NCBI RefSeq assembly: GCF_021389935.1
Contig: NZ_CP089979.1
Span: 3,453,001-3,517,000, forward strand
Direction: 5' to 3'
Source of the DNA: Fulvivirga ligni
GTDB taxonomy: Bacteria; Bacteroidota; Bacteroidia; Cytophagales; Cyclobacteriaceae
DNA: 64,000 bases
This document shows positions 55,336 to 63,434 of this stretch, piece by piece. The number at the start of each line of letters is the position of its first letter. The first letter of the stretch is position 1. Under the pieces are notes generated by a model. It was given only the letters and a program-made list of their open reading frames with translations, ran no database searches and was not told the origin of the DNA. Position numbers and translations under genes: made by a program.

Positions 55336-56316
55336 ATGATCAAAAGAAGAGACTTTTTAGGAAAAGCAGCATTAGGAACCGTTTCATTGAGTGCATTGCC
55401 CACCATGGCTATGAAGGCAGAGAGCAAGAAGGGAGCGAAAAAGCCAGTGGTAATCTCCACCTGGAATCACGGTGTTCAGGCTAATGAAACTGCTTACCCT
55501 CTATTAGAAAAAGGAGGCACAGCTTTAGATGCCGTGGAAATGGGCGTAAGAGTAGTAGAAGCAGACCCTAAAGTGATGACCGTAGGCCTGGGAGGCTTTC
55601 CCGATCGTGAAGGCAAAGTGACTCTGGATGCTTGTATCATGGATAAGCATAGCAATTGCGGATCAGTAGCTTTTTTACAGAATATAGTGCACCCGATATC
55701 CGTAGCCAGAAAGGTTATGGAAGAAACTCCCCACATTATGCTGGTAGGAGAGGGAGCGTTGCAGTTTGCTAAGAGTCAGGGATTTAAAGAGGAAAACCTA
55801 TTAACACCTGAAGCAGAGAAGGCCTATAAAAAATGGCTTGAAGAGTCTAAATACCAACCAGTGATCAATATAGAAAACCACGATACCATCAGCATGTTAG
55901 CCCTAGATAAAAATGGTGACCTGGCAGGATCCTGCACCACCAGCGGAGCCGCCTGGAAAATGCACGGCAGAGTAGGGGATTCTCCAATTATCGGAGCAGG
56001 TTTGTTCCTGGATAATGAAGTGGGCGGAGCCGCAGCCACCGGTCTGGGAGAAGCAGTAATCCGCACAGCAGGCAGCGCCATGGTAGTAGAGTTGATGCGC
56101 CAGGGAGACTCACCTTATGATGCCTGTAAAAAAGTAACAGAAAGAATTTACCAACTCTACAAGCGCAGAGATGATTTACAGTATTTGCAAGTAGGCTTCA
56201 TTGCCCTAAGCAAAACAGGAGAGTATGCTGGCTACAGCCTAAGAAAAGGCTTTAACTACGCCTTCCAGGAGCCAGGAAAGAATGGCTTGTCAGATGCTGA
56301 TTTTTCTATGGATTAA
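55336..56316 (+). CDS. N4-(beta-N-acetylglucosaminyl)-L-asparaginase (glycosylasparaginase)
   Basis: 326 residues of the N-terminal nucleophile hydrolase family. MIKRRDFLGKAA is a Tat-type signal. The self-cleavage site is NHDT at 181-184, with T184 as the nucleophile of the beta chain; downstream GRVGDSPIIGAGLFLDN and AAATGLGEAVIRT are standard. Splits the GlcNAc-Asn bond left after glycoprotein breakdown, which fits the preceding hydrolase and CBM9 genes. Confidence 0.93.
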   Translation: MIKRRDFLGKAALGTVSLSALPTMAMKAESKKGAKKPVVISTWNHGVQANETAYPLLEKGGTALDAVEMGVRVVEADPKVMTVGLGGFPDREGKVTLDACIMDKHSNCGSVAFLQNIVHPISVARKVMEETPHIMLVGEGALQFAKSQGFKEENLLTPEAEKAYKKWLEESKYQPVINIENHDTISMLALDKNGDLAGSCTTSGAAWKMHGRVGDSPIIGAGLFLDNEVGGAAATGLGEAVIRTAGSAMVVELMRQGDSPYDACKKVTERIYQLYKRRDDLQYLQVGFIALSKTGEYAGYSLRKGFNYAFQEPGKNGLSDADFSMD

Positions 56317-56336
56317 GCTGATAGGTAGTTCATAAA

Positions 56337-57155
56337 ATGAAGGACTCCAAAATAATATTTTCCCTGTTTGTTGATCGTGAGTTAGAAGAACTATTGCCTG
56401 AGTTTAGTAAAATATTTGGTGTCAATGATTTTCTGATAGGGAATGAACAAAGTTTTGAATGGGTTGAATCAAAAGATGAAGGAGCTATTCGCTTGAATAT
56501 TAAGCGAATGTACCAATGGAAGTCTGGCAATGATCTGGAACCAGCAATAGTGACTATAGAAAGTGTCGATTTGATAGAGGTAGATAAGATTGTTAAGGAC
56601 ATTCAGAAGCATCTAAACACTGAGGCAATAAACATTAAAACGGGAATTGAGAATGATAGACCTTTTGTAGTTAAAAGTTTGAGATTAGATAATAGATCTA
56701 CCTTGTGGCACTTATTTATTCCATTTTTATTGTCAATTATGGGTGTTGTAATTTTGTTAAATATTCATGAGAATGAACCTATTGTTCATCAAATTATTTT
56801 AGGAGCCACTCTTTTTTTATTATTCCCTGTGATCATGCTTTGGATTAAGACAAGTAAGGTGGTTTTTGATCATGAGAAAGTAATGCGGAAATCTTTACTC
56901 GGCACCAAGGTTATATGGAATAGAGATATAAAGTCTATAGGTACTTTTGTACAAAGTAAGTATTCGGCCATTACGACTCCAGTGGGTTTTCTTAATAAAA
57001 AGGAATGGCTTGATTTTAACATGATCTACATCTGTGAATCTTCTGACCTGAACTTTAACAAATGGCGGATGGCCAAACATATCCGATTGCAGTTTAGGCC
57101 GATTGTATATGAGAGGATTTTATATTGGATTAAAGTACCATACAAAAAGGAGTAA
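56337..57155 (+). CDS. membrane protein with PH-like domain
   Basis: 272 residues. N-terminal 110 residues are soluble, then two helices (about 122-142 and 147-167), then a C-terminal domain of the bacterial PH type (SKVVFDHEKVMRKSLLG ... IGTFVQSKYSAITTPVGFL). Same architecture class as the proteins at 14979 and 60542. 20 bp after the glycosylasparaginase gene, possibly same transcript. Confidence 0.6.
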   Translation: MKDSKIIFSLFVDRELEELLPEFSKIFGVNDFLIGNEQSFEWVESKDEGAIRLNIKRMYQWKSGNDLEPAIVTIESVDLIEVDKIVKDIQKHLNTEAINIKTGIENDRPFVVKSLRLDNRSTLWHLFIPFLLSIMGVVILLNIHENEPIVHQIILGATLFLLFPVIMLWIKTSKVVFDHEKVMRKSLLGTKVIWNRDIKSIGTFVQSKYSAITTPVGFLNKKEWLDFNMIYICESSDLNFNKWRMAKHIRLQFRPIVYERILYWIKVPYKKE

Positions 57156-57190
57156 ACATCCAACTAATTGATTTTTACGGTTCTAAGCAA

Positions 57191-57306
57191 GAACCATCAT
57201 TCCGGAATCATGTAGCGTAGCGAAATGATATCCGGAATCTTACTGTTCGGATGCAGCGGCTGATCAGCGAGATTCCGGCTCTCCACTGCGTTGCGGCCGG
57301 AATGAC
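57191..57306 (+). repeat. 117-bp palindromic element P, copy A
   Basis: Starts GAACCATCATTCCGG and ends GGCCGGAATGACG. Three internal stem regions: TCCGGAATCAT/ATGATATCCGGA around a GTAGCGTAGCGAA loop; CCGGAATCTT/AGATTCCGG; and CCGGC/GCCGG; with outer CATTCCGG/CCGGAATG arms. Followed by two further partial repeats of the 3' arm, the last at 57352-57381. Fills the gap 57156-57427 downstream of the GIY-YIG gene. Confidence 0.9.
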
Positions 57307-57427
57307 GCTGTGGGCTCCCCACTGCATTGCGGCTGGCATGACGGGCCTTGGCTCTCCGCTACGCTTCGGCCGGAATGACGGTTGGCAAGGGACGGGGTTG
57401 TTTTAGAATGTTTTTTATGCTCTTGGT

Positions 57428-57730
57428 TCACTTCATATCACCAACCTCATCATATAAATCTCTTAAGTCAGGATTGATTGTTCTTATCAAGTCGAATTTC
57501 CATTGGCGTTTCCACTTTTTGAGTTGTTTCTCTCTGGCTATGGCCGATACAATGTCTGGTAGAAATTCAAAGTAGACCAAGTCGGTGCATCTATATCTTT
57601 TGGTAAATTGTGAGCCTTCTCCATGCCTGTGCTGCCATGATCTGGCGGAGAGGTTAGATGTTACACCAATGTACAAAACGGTTCTGCTTTTATTACTCAC
57701 TATATAGACATAACCACCTTTTACTCTCAT
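57428..57730 (-). CDS. single-domain GIY-YIG endonuclease, copy 1
   Basis: 100 residues, a complete GIY-YIG module of the UPF0213/YhbQ type: GGYVYIV near the N-terminus, VLYIGVTSNL with Y20-I-G22, R30, H34 and the metal-binding E67 in IAREKQLKKWKR. Such small nucleases are often multicopy. It differs from the copy at 58698 at 8 of 100 positions. It is flanked on both sides by copies of palindromic element P. Confidence 0.92.
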   Translation of the reverse strand: MRVKGGYVYIVSNKSRTVLYIGVTSNLSARSWQHRHGEGSQFTKRYRCTDLVYFEFLPDIVSAIAREKQLKKWKRQWKFDLIRTINPDLRDLYDEVGDMK

Positions 57731-57794
57731 TACAGAATTTAGTGAAAATAGAATTGGATTTAAAGAGAAATAGATGGTTTGCGGTTCATGTCGA

Positions 57795-57911
57795 GAACCG
57801 TCATTCCGGAATTATGTAGCGTAGCGAAATAATATCCGGAATCTTACTGTTCAGTCTCTGCTAGCGAGCGGTAAGATTCCGGCTCTCCACTGCGTTGCGG
57901 CCGGAATGACG
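57795..57911 (+). repeat. 117-bp palindromic element P, copy B
   Basis: Same limits as copy A (GAACCGTCATTCCGG to GGCCGGAATGACG). In the first stem the pair is AATTAT with AATAAT, where copies A and D have AATCAT with ATGAT, a compensating change. The central loop sequence differs from the other copies. It lies in the gap 57731-58061, just upstream of GIY-YIG copy 1. Confidence 0.9.
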
Positions 57912-58061
57912 CTCTTGGCTCTTCGCTGCGACTGGAACGGCGTGTTGTCGAAGAAATTTTAATCATAACCCTACCTCATTTTAATTCCTTTTATTTACCT
58001 TTTCAAATTAATTATAAGTACAGTTATGTGCTGGTGCACAATAGCATAGATAAAATAAAAA

Positions 58062-58439
58062 ATGGCTGATAAAGAAAAACTTTACGAAACACTGGGTGAA
58101 CTACTTTTTGTAATTGCCAAGGCTGACGGAATTATTCAAAATGAGGAGAGAGACTCTCTGAACGAACTTTTAAAAAACCATGCCTGGGCTTCTGAGATTA
58201 AATGGTCTTTTAACTACGAGGAGTCAAAGCAAAGCTCTGTAGAAGAAACTTATAATAAGGTGATTAACTTCTGCCACAGCTATGGACCTACTCCAGAATA
58301 TAATGAATTCATTGACGCCATGAAGTTTGTAGCCGCTTCTTCACAAGGTATCGATCAGGACGAATCCGAAATTATCAATTCATTTTCCAGCGATCTTATT
58401 GAAAGATTTCAAAAGGATATGGATAAGTTGATGGGGTAA
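58062..58439 (+). CDS. TerB-like family protein
   Basis: 125 residues, all-helical. LFVIAKADGIIQNEERD and GIDQDESEIINSF are the two acidic TerB signature helices, which may bind metal; the family was first named for tellurite resistance but most members are unrelated to it. Isolated between the two GIY-YIG/element P units. Confidence 0.75.
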   Translation: MADKEKLYETLGELLFVIAKADGIIQNEERDSLNELLKNHAWASEIKWSFNYEESKQSSVEETYNKVINFCHSYGPTPEYNEFIDAMKFVAASSQGIDQDESEIINSFSSDLIERFQKDMDKLMG

Positions 58440-58463
58440 TATTTTATCAGCGGTTCTATTAAA

Positions 58464-58580
58464 GAATCGTTATTCCGGAATTATGTAGCGCAGCGAAATA
58501 ATATCCGGAATCTTACTGTTCGGGCACAGCGGCTGATCAGCAAGATTCCGGCTCTCCGCTACGCTTCGGCCGGAATGACG
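58464..58580 (+). repeat. 117-bp palindromic element P, copy C
   Basis: GAATCGTTATTCCGG to GGCCGGAATGACG. First stem AATTAT/AATAAT with loop GTAGCGCAGCG; third segment CCGCTACGC is complementary to the first loop, allowing one long hairpin as an alternative fold. Downstream of GIY-YIG copy 2. Confidence 0.9.
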
Positions 58581-58697
58581 CTGTGGGTGTTTCACTACGT
58601 TAAAAGGTATGACCTGCAGGTTCACCACTGCGGCTGGAAGACGATTTATACAGTATATGCTTTCCTTGGTCTATAATAATCATGAGCAATAGTCATA

Positions 58698-59000
58698 TCA
58701 CTTCATATCCCCAACCTCATTATATAAATCTCTTAAGTCAGTGTTGATTGTTCTTATCAAGTCGAATTTCCATTGACGTTTCCATTTTTTGAGTTGTTTT
58801 TCTCTGGCTATGGCCGATACAATGTCTGGTAGAAATTCAAAGTAGACCAAGTCGGTGCATTTGTATCTTTTGGTAAATTGTGAGCCTTCTACATGCTTAT
58901 GCTGCCATGACCTAGAGGCGAGGTTGGATGTTACACCAATGTACAGAACGGTTCTGCTTTTATTACTCACTATATAGACATAACCACCTTTTACTTTCAT
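58698..59000 (-). CDS. single-domain GIY-YIG endonuclease, copy 2
   Basis: 100 residues, 92 identical to copy 1, with the same active-site residues (Y20-I-G22, R30, E67) intact. The similarity at DNA level continues past the start codon through the 65-bp leader into element P copy D and stops just beyond the stop codon, so a block of about 485 bp was duplicated or moved. Confidence 0.92.
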   Translation of the reverse strand: MKVKGGYVYIVSNKSRTVLYIGVTSNLASRSWQHKHVEGSQFTKRYKCTDLVYFEFLPDIVSAIAREKQLKKWKRQWKFDLIRTINTDLRDLYNEVGDMK

Positions 59001-59064
59001 TACAGAATTTAGTGAAAATAGAATTGGATTTAAAGAGAAATGGATGGTTTGCAGTTCATGTCAA

Positions 59065-59181
59065 GAACCGTCATTCCGGAATCATGTAGCGCAGCGAAAT
59101 GATATCCGGAATCTTACAGTTCGGATGCAGAGGCTGATCAGCAAGATTCCGGCTCTCCGCTACGCGTCGGCCGGAATGACG
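59065..59181 (+). repeat. 117-bp palindromic element P, copy D
   Basis: GAACCGTCATTCCGG to GGCCGGAATGACG, first stem AATCAT/ATGAT, loop GTAGCGCAGCG. A further 3' arm piece CCGGAATGACG follows near 59200. The gap 59001-59318 is otherwise empty. Confidence 0.9.
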
Positions 59182-59318
59182 CTGTGAGCTCTCCACTGCG
59201 CCGGAATGACGTTCTGGGCTCTTCACGGCACAGCGTCCCATTTGAAAAATGACAGGCTAGACCAATCATTAGCAATTATCATATAAAACGTTTAATTTAC
59301 GTTTATAATTATCAGCTC

Positions 59319-60494
59319 ATGTACTACGACTCCCAACGAAATATATCTGTTTTTATAATGCTGTTATTTCTCAGTTTTTCATCAATATCCTTTGCTCAAG
59401 ATAGAGTAGAGCCAGCTATGTCGGCTAAGGAGATTAGGAAGGGGTTGAAATCTCATGATAAGGCCCTGTTTATTAAGGAGCATTGGATTCGTGATCCTTA
59501 TATTGTGCTGGGGCCTGATGATTATTACTATCTTACAGGCACCACACCAGCACCCAACGACCCCAGTGAGCAATCAGATCCCTATAACATTGGTCTGGGT
59601 AAGGAGTCGATCGTGGGGAATACAGTACGGCTTTGGCGCAGTAAGGATTTGATTGATTGGGAATATCTGGGCACACCTTTTACTTTAGACGATGCTTACA
59701 GAAAACAGAAAGGCCTTGGATCATCAGAAGCCGATTGGGGTGCGGCAGATAAGGATGTTTTGTGGGCTCCTGAGATTCATTGGGTGGGAGATAGGTGGGC
59801 TTTAACCCATTGTCCGCAGGGCTTCAGCAGTCTGGCTTTTTCTGCTGGTAAGGAGGTGGCAGGTCCATGGAGCCACCCTATGGGAGAGGCCTTTGATGGA
59901 AAACATGATCCTTCACTCTTTCAGGATGATGATGGCACCTGGTATGCGCTCTGGAAAAACACTTTTATAGCCCGTCTGAAAAGTGATTTCTCTGGCTTTG
60001 ACTCTGAGCCTGTTTATATTCCACCGGCAGGTAACAGGTCTGATCCTAATGATGCTAACAAAACGATCAATCGAATAGGTCATGAGGGAGCAACGATGCG
60101 TAAAATCGGAGGTAAATATGTTTCTTTTGGCACCGCCTGGTCTACAGATAAGGGGCGAAAGGGTTCTTACAATCTATATTATTGTGTAGCGGATAACGTA
60201 TTTGGACCTTATGGTCCGAGGAAATTTGTGGGCAGATTTTTAGGGCATGGTACACCCTTTCAAACCCGTGATGGCAAATGGTGGTGCACGGCATTTTTCA
60301 ATGCCAATATCCCTCCGTTGTCTAGGGAAGGTATTGAAAATCAGGATCTTTCAGAAAATGCGCAAACCATAAACCAACGTGGAACTACTATAGTACCGTT
60401 GGAGGTGAAAGTTTTGGATAACGGAGAGATCTATATCAGAGCAATTGATCCTGCCTATGCGATGCCTGGTCCGGATGAAAATCAAAAGTTTTGA
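59319..60494 (+). CDS. glycoside hydrolase family 43-like, exported
   Basis: 391 residues, signal peptide VFIMLLFLSFSSISFAQ. Five-bladed propeller features: WIRDPYIV (base D59), LWAPEIHWV, GKHDPSLF (D197), and IGHEGATM with the acid E256. GH43 enzymes cut arabinosides, xylosides or galactans; the substrate here is not determinable. Unusual N-terminal 50-residue extension before the first blade. Confidence 0.9.
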   Translation: MYYDSQRNISVFIMLLFLSFSSISFAQDRVEPAMSAKEIRKGLKSHDKALFIKEHWIRDPYIVLGPDDYYYLTGTTPAPNDPSEQSDPYNIGLGKESIVGNTVRLWRSKDLIDWEYLGTPFTLDDAYRKQKGLGSSEADWGAADKDVLWAPEIHWVGDRWALTHCPQGFSSLAFSAGKEVAGPWSHPMGEAFDGKHDPSLFQDDDGTWYALWKNTFIARLKSDFSGFDSEPVYIPPAGNRSDPNDANKTINRIGHEGATMRKIGGKYVSFGTAWSTDKGRKGSYNLYYCVADNVFGPYGPRKFVGRFLGHGTPFQTRDGKWWCTAFFNANIPPLSREGIENQDLSENAQTINQRGTTIVPLEVKVLDNGEIYIRAIDPAYAMPGPDENQKF

Positions 60495-60541
60495 TAACCA
60501 ACAGTTTGTAGATTTTGAGATAAAGGGCTTTATTAGTCGTT

Positions 60542-61087
60542 ATGAACGACGTCATCGAAATACATAGTAGTAAAGGCAAACTTTCTGCTCTGTTGGTAGG
60601 AAGTTTACTTTTCGTAATTATAAGTGTTCTCATGTTGGTTAATGCCAGCAGCTTTAAATCGCCAATATTTCAGAATGAAGTGCTGATCTTGGTAGTTGGG
60701 ATTCTAGGACTAGTTTTCTTTGGTTTCTGTACTATTTTCATTGTAAAAGCCATATTTAGTCAAAAGATAATGCTTACTGTCAGTGAGTCCGGTATTGAAG
60801 ATCGGTCTAGCGGGGTGAGCATAGGTTTAATAGAATGGCAGGACATTGTGGGCATTGAAACCCGTCAGATCTATTCTCAGAAGTTCGTGGTACTCTTGAC
60901 GAGCCAGCCAGACAAATATTTGGACAAAGCGAATAGTGCCATGAAGCGGAAAGCAATGCAGGCCAATGCAAGGCTATGTGGATCTCCACTAGCTATCAGT
61001 TCCAACTCTTTAAAAATCAATCATGCCGATTTAGAAACTATGCTGCATCAAAAGTGGGAGAATTATCGAATAGGGTTAGATAGATAA
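60542..61087 (+). CDS. STM3941-like membrane protein with PH-like domain
   Basis: 181 residues: EIHSSKGKLSALLVGSLLFV first helix, second helix near 47-69, then a short PH-like domain (VSESGIEDRSSGVSIGLIEW) and KYLDKANSAMKRKAMQANA, a stretch typical of the STM3941 family. Function unknown. Confidence 0.75.
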   Translation: MNDVIEIHSSKGKLSALLVGSLLFVIISVLMLVNASSFKSPIFQNEVLILVVGILGLVFFGFCTIFIVKAIFSQKIMLTVSESGIEDRSSGVSIGLIEWQDIVGIETRQIYSQKFVVLLTSQPDKYLDKANSAMKRKAMQANARLCGSPLAISSNSLKINHADLETMLHQKWENYRIGLDR

Positions 61088-61111
61088 AACTGTCTTCAAA
61101 TCTCAATTATA

Positions 61112-61672
61112 ATGTGCCATTTTATCACAGCCATAATTTCCTCCAATTCTGACCTTACTTTGTTGAATCGTATTGGTGATCAATTTGATATCGCTTTTGA
61201 TTATATTAATAATGACCACATCAAAAATCAAATTGATACTAACTATAGCTATCTACAGAAATTAACTGCATGCTGTGAATGCGGCACCTCTCTGGGAGCT
61301 CAGGATCATATTATGTCAGCTGAAAGAGAGCAAATCAAGGATATAAACAGACTTAAAAGGAAAGGGTGGTCCCAAAACAAGATTGAAAGTTGGCTGACCA
61401 ATAAACAGAGAAGTTCGGTGAATCAGCAAAGGAGTTTTGATCACCAATCAATTAACTACCAAGAGGATGCTGTGAAATGGTTGGGTTTCTTATCTCTGTT
61501 AATGAAATCATCAGAGATAGGCTATTTTGGACTTTTATTTCACTGGTACTCTGGTAGCGTAGATTCGGAAGACTTTCAGATTATAGAATATGAGAGATTA
61601 AAAGAACATCAGTTGAATGAAGATTTTATTTTTCACATGAAAGAGGATATTGTTTATGAAGTGTTGTTTTAA
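61112..61672 (+). CDS. hypothetical cytoplasmic protein
   Basis: 186 residues starting MCHFITAII. A Cys pair CCECGTSLG near residue 53 is a possible metal site; the middle is highly charged and helical (REQIKDINRLKRKGWSQNKI). Follows the STM3941-like gene by 24 bp in the same direction, possibly one transcript. No family recognised. Confidence 0.6.
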   Translation: MCHFITAIISSNSDLTLLNRIGDQFDIAFDYINNDHIKNQIDTNYSYLQKLTACCECGTSLGAQDHIMSAEREQIKDINRLKRKGWSQNKIESWLTNKQRSSVNQQRSFDHQSINYQEDAVKWLGFLSLLMKSSEIGYFGLLFHWYSGSVDSEDFQIIEYERLKEHQLNEDFIFHMKEDIVYEVLF

Positions 61673-61759
61673 TGATTCTGAGTCGCAATAATTGAATTAT
61701 TTGAAGAGTTTCATTTTAGGGCCGAAATTGGCAAAACATGATATTTAATTACTAAACCG

Positions 61760-62350
61760 ATGTCACCCAAACACTACCTCATTCCCATACTATTATTTGC
61801 CGCTTGTAAAAGTGCACCTGAAAACAAGGCCGAAGAAAAAGGACAATACTCAGAGACCTCATCTACTATCCAGAAAGGTGATACTCTATTTGCAGTAAGC
61901 CGCACGGAGTTTCTCGAATACGGCGAGAATATAGCTTTCATTAACCAAGAGGGCGATACGATTATTCCATTTGGTAGTTATGCCTATTTTGGCACTGACA
62001 CGCTGGTTTATTATGCTAATGTCTTGGAACATCCTAACGACAGCACCTTTGGAAAGCCTGTTGGCATTAATGCGGAAGGACAGGTGCTCTTTGATCTCTA
62101 TCTATTTGATAATGGCCCTGATTATTTCAGTGAAGGCCTCGTTAGGGTACAGCAGAATGGCAAAATAGGCTATGCCAATCAACTGGGGGAGATTGTTATT
62201 CCCTGTAAATATGCCTATGCAGGTCCATTTGAAGGCGGTCAGGCATCTGTGACCTACGAGGGGCAGGAGTATAAAGATGGTGATGATCATACCAGAGTAG
62301 AAAGTGACTCCTGGTTTAAGATTGATAAAACGGGCAAGAAAGTGGAGTAG
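61760..62350 (+). CDS. WG-repeat lipoprotein
   Basis: 196 residues, lipobox LLFAAC (Cys15). Repeats of about 25-60 residues with the form INQEGDTIIPFGSYAY, INAEGQVLFDLYLF and ANQLGEIVIPCKYAYAGPFE match the WG beta-hairpin repeat (KWG family). Likely surface or periplasmic binding protein. Confidence 0.82.
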   Translation: MSPKHYLIPILLFAACKSAPENKAEEKGQYSETSSTIQKGDTLFAVSRTEFLEYGENIAFINQEGDTIIPFGSYAYFGTDTLVYYANVLEHPNDSTFGKPVGINAEGQVLFDLYLFDNGPDYFSEGLVRVQQNGKIGYANQLGEIVIPCKYAYAGPFEGGQASVTYEGQEYKDGDDHTRVESDSWFKIDKTGKKVE

Positions 62351-62472
62351 TTTACAATTTCGACTACAACAAAGCCAGATTCGGTCACAAAAGGTGCAAA
62401 AGCATTGTTTAAATTTGTTCTTGTAGAAGTAGGAGTAAGTGATATTACTTTCCTGCATTAATGTTGTAGAAG

Positions 62473-63384
62473 ATGAGCCCTGAAATTCTGAGAGTAAAAA
62501 CGGTATCCCAATATCATAAAATTAAAGGTCTGACCAGCCCGGATCATCCCTTAATTAGTGTCATTGATTTTGCAGATATTCGAAATCCAGAACAAGCGCA
62601 AAACACTACCTATATCTTTGATTTATATGCTGTTGCGCTGAAGCGAGGATTTAAGGGTAAGATGAAATACGGACAGCAGGAATATGATTTCGATGAGGGA
62701 GTTTTATCTTTTATCGCACCTGGACAGGTCTTTGCCTTTGATGTTAATCTTAATACAAATTTATCCGGATTTCTCATTCTATTTCACCCTGATTTCATCT
62801 GGAATACACCTCTGGCCAGAACCATTAAGAACTTCGAATTCTTTAATTATTCGGTAAATGAAGCGCTATTTCTTTCCGATAAGGAAGAGAATACCTTGAA
62901 GCATATTGCGAATACCATAAAGTCCGAATACAGTGCAAACATTGATGATTTCAGTCAGCAGCTAATCATCTCTCAGTTAGAATCTTTTCTGGTGTATTCA
63001 GATCGGTACTACCATAGACAATTTCTGACCAGGAAAAGGAGTAGTCATGCCATTTTAGATAGGATGGAAGAGGTTTTGAATGATTATCTCAATGGTCATC
63101 AGGTGATGGAGAATGGTATTCTTACGGTCACGTTTCTATCTGATCAGCTGCACGTTTCTGCCAGCTATTTGAGTAGGTTGCTAAAGACCATTACCGGTAA
63201 GTCTACCCAACAACATATTCACGATAAGCTCATTGAGGTGGCTAAAGTAAAGCTATCCACCACAGATATGTCCATCGGTGAGATAGCTGTGGAACTTGGT
63301 TTTGAACATTCACAATCTTTCAGCAAACTTTTTAAGTCTAAAACTAGCTACTCGCCATTGGAATTCAGGCAGTCCTTCAACTAA
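62473..63384 (+). CDS. AraC-family transcriptional regulator
   Basis: 303 residues. N-terminal cupin-like sensing domain (FDLYAVALKRGFKGKMKYG ... VLSFIAPGQVFAFD) and C-terminal double helix-turn-helix (LSDQLHVSASYLSRLLKTIT and MSIGEIAVELGFEHSQSFSK). The small-molecule inducer is unknown. Precedes a TRAP transporter gene in the same direction. Confidence 0.92.
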   Translation: MSPEILRVKTVSQYHKIKGLTSPDHPLISVIDFADIRNPEQAQNTTYIFDLYAVALKRGFKGKMKYGQQEYDFDEGVLSFIAPGQVFAFDVNLNTNLSGFLILFHPDFIWNTPLARTIKNFEFFNYSVNEALFLSDKEENTLKHIANTIKSEYSANIDDFSQQLIISQLESFLVYSDRYYHRQFLTRKRSSHAILDRMEEVLNDYLNGHQVMENGILTVTFLSDQLHVSASYLSRLLKTITGKSTQQHIHDKLIEVAKVKLSTTDMSIGEIAVELGFEHSQSFSKLFKSKTSYSPLEFRQSFN

Positions 63385-63434
63385 TCTTTTTTATTTTAAT
63401 TATTTAATAATCAGCTATTTATAAATTATTTATT

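Noticed and set aside
58062-58439. Tellurite-resistance determinant
   Set aside because: Only a TerB-like fold is present, without the other ter genes.
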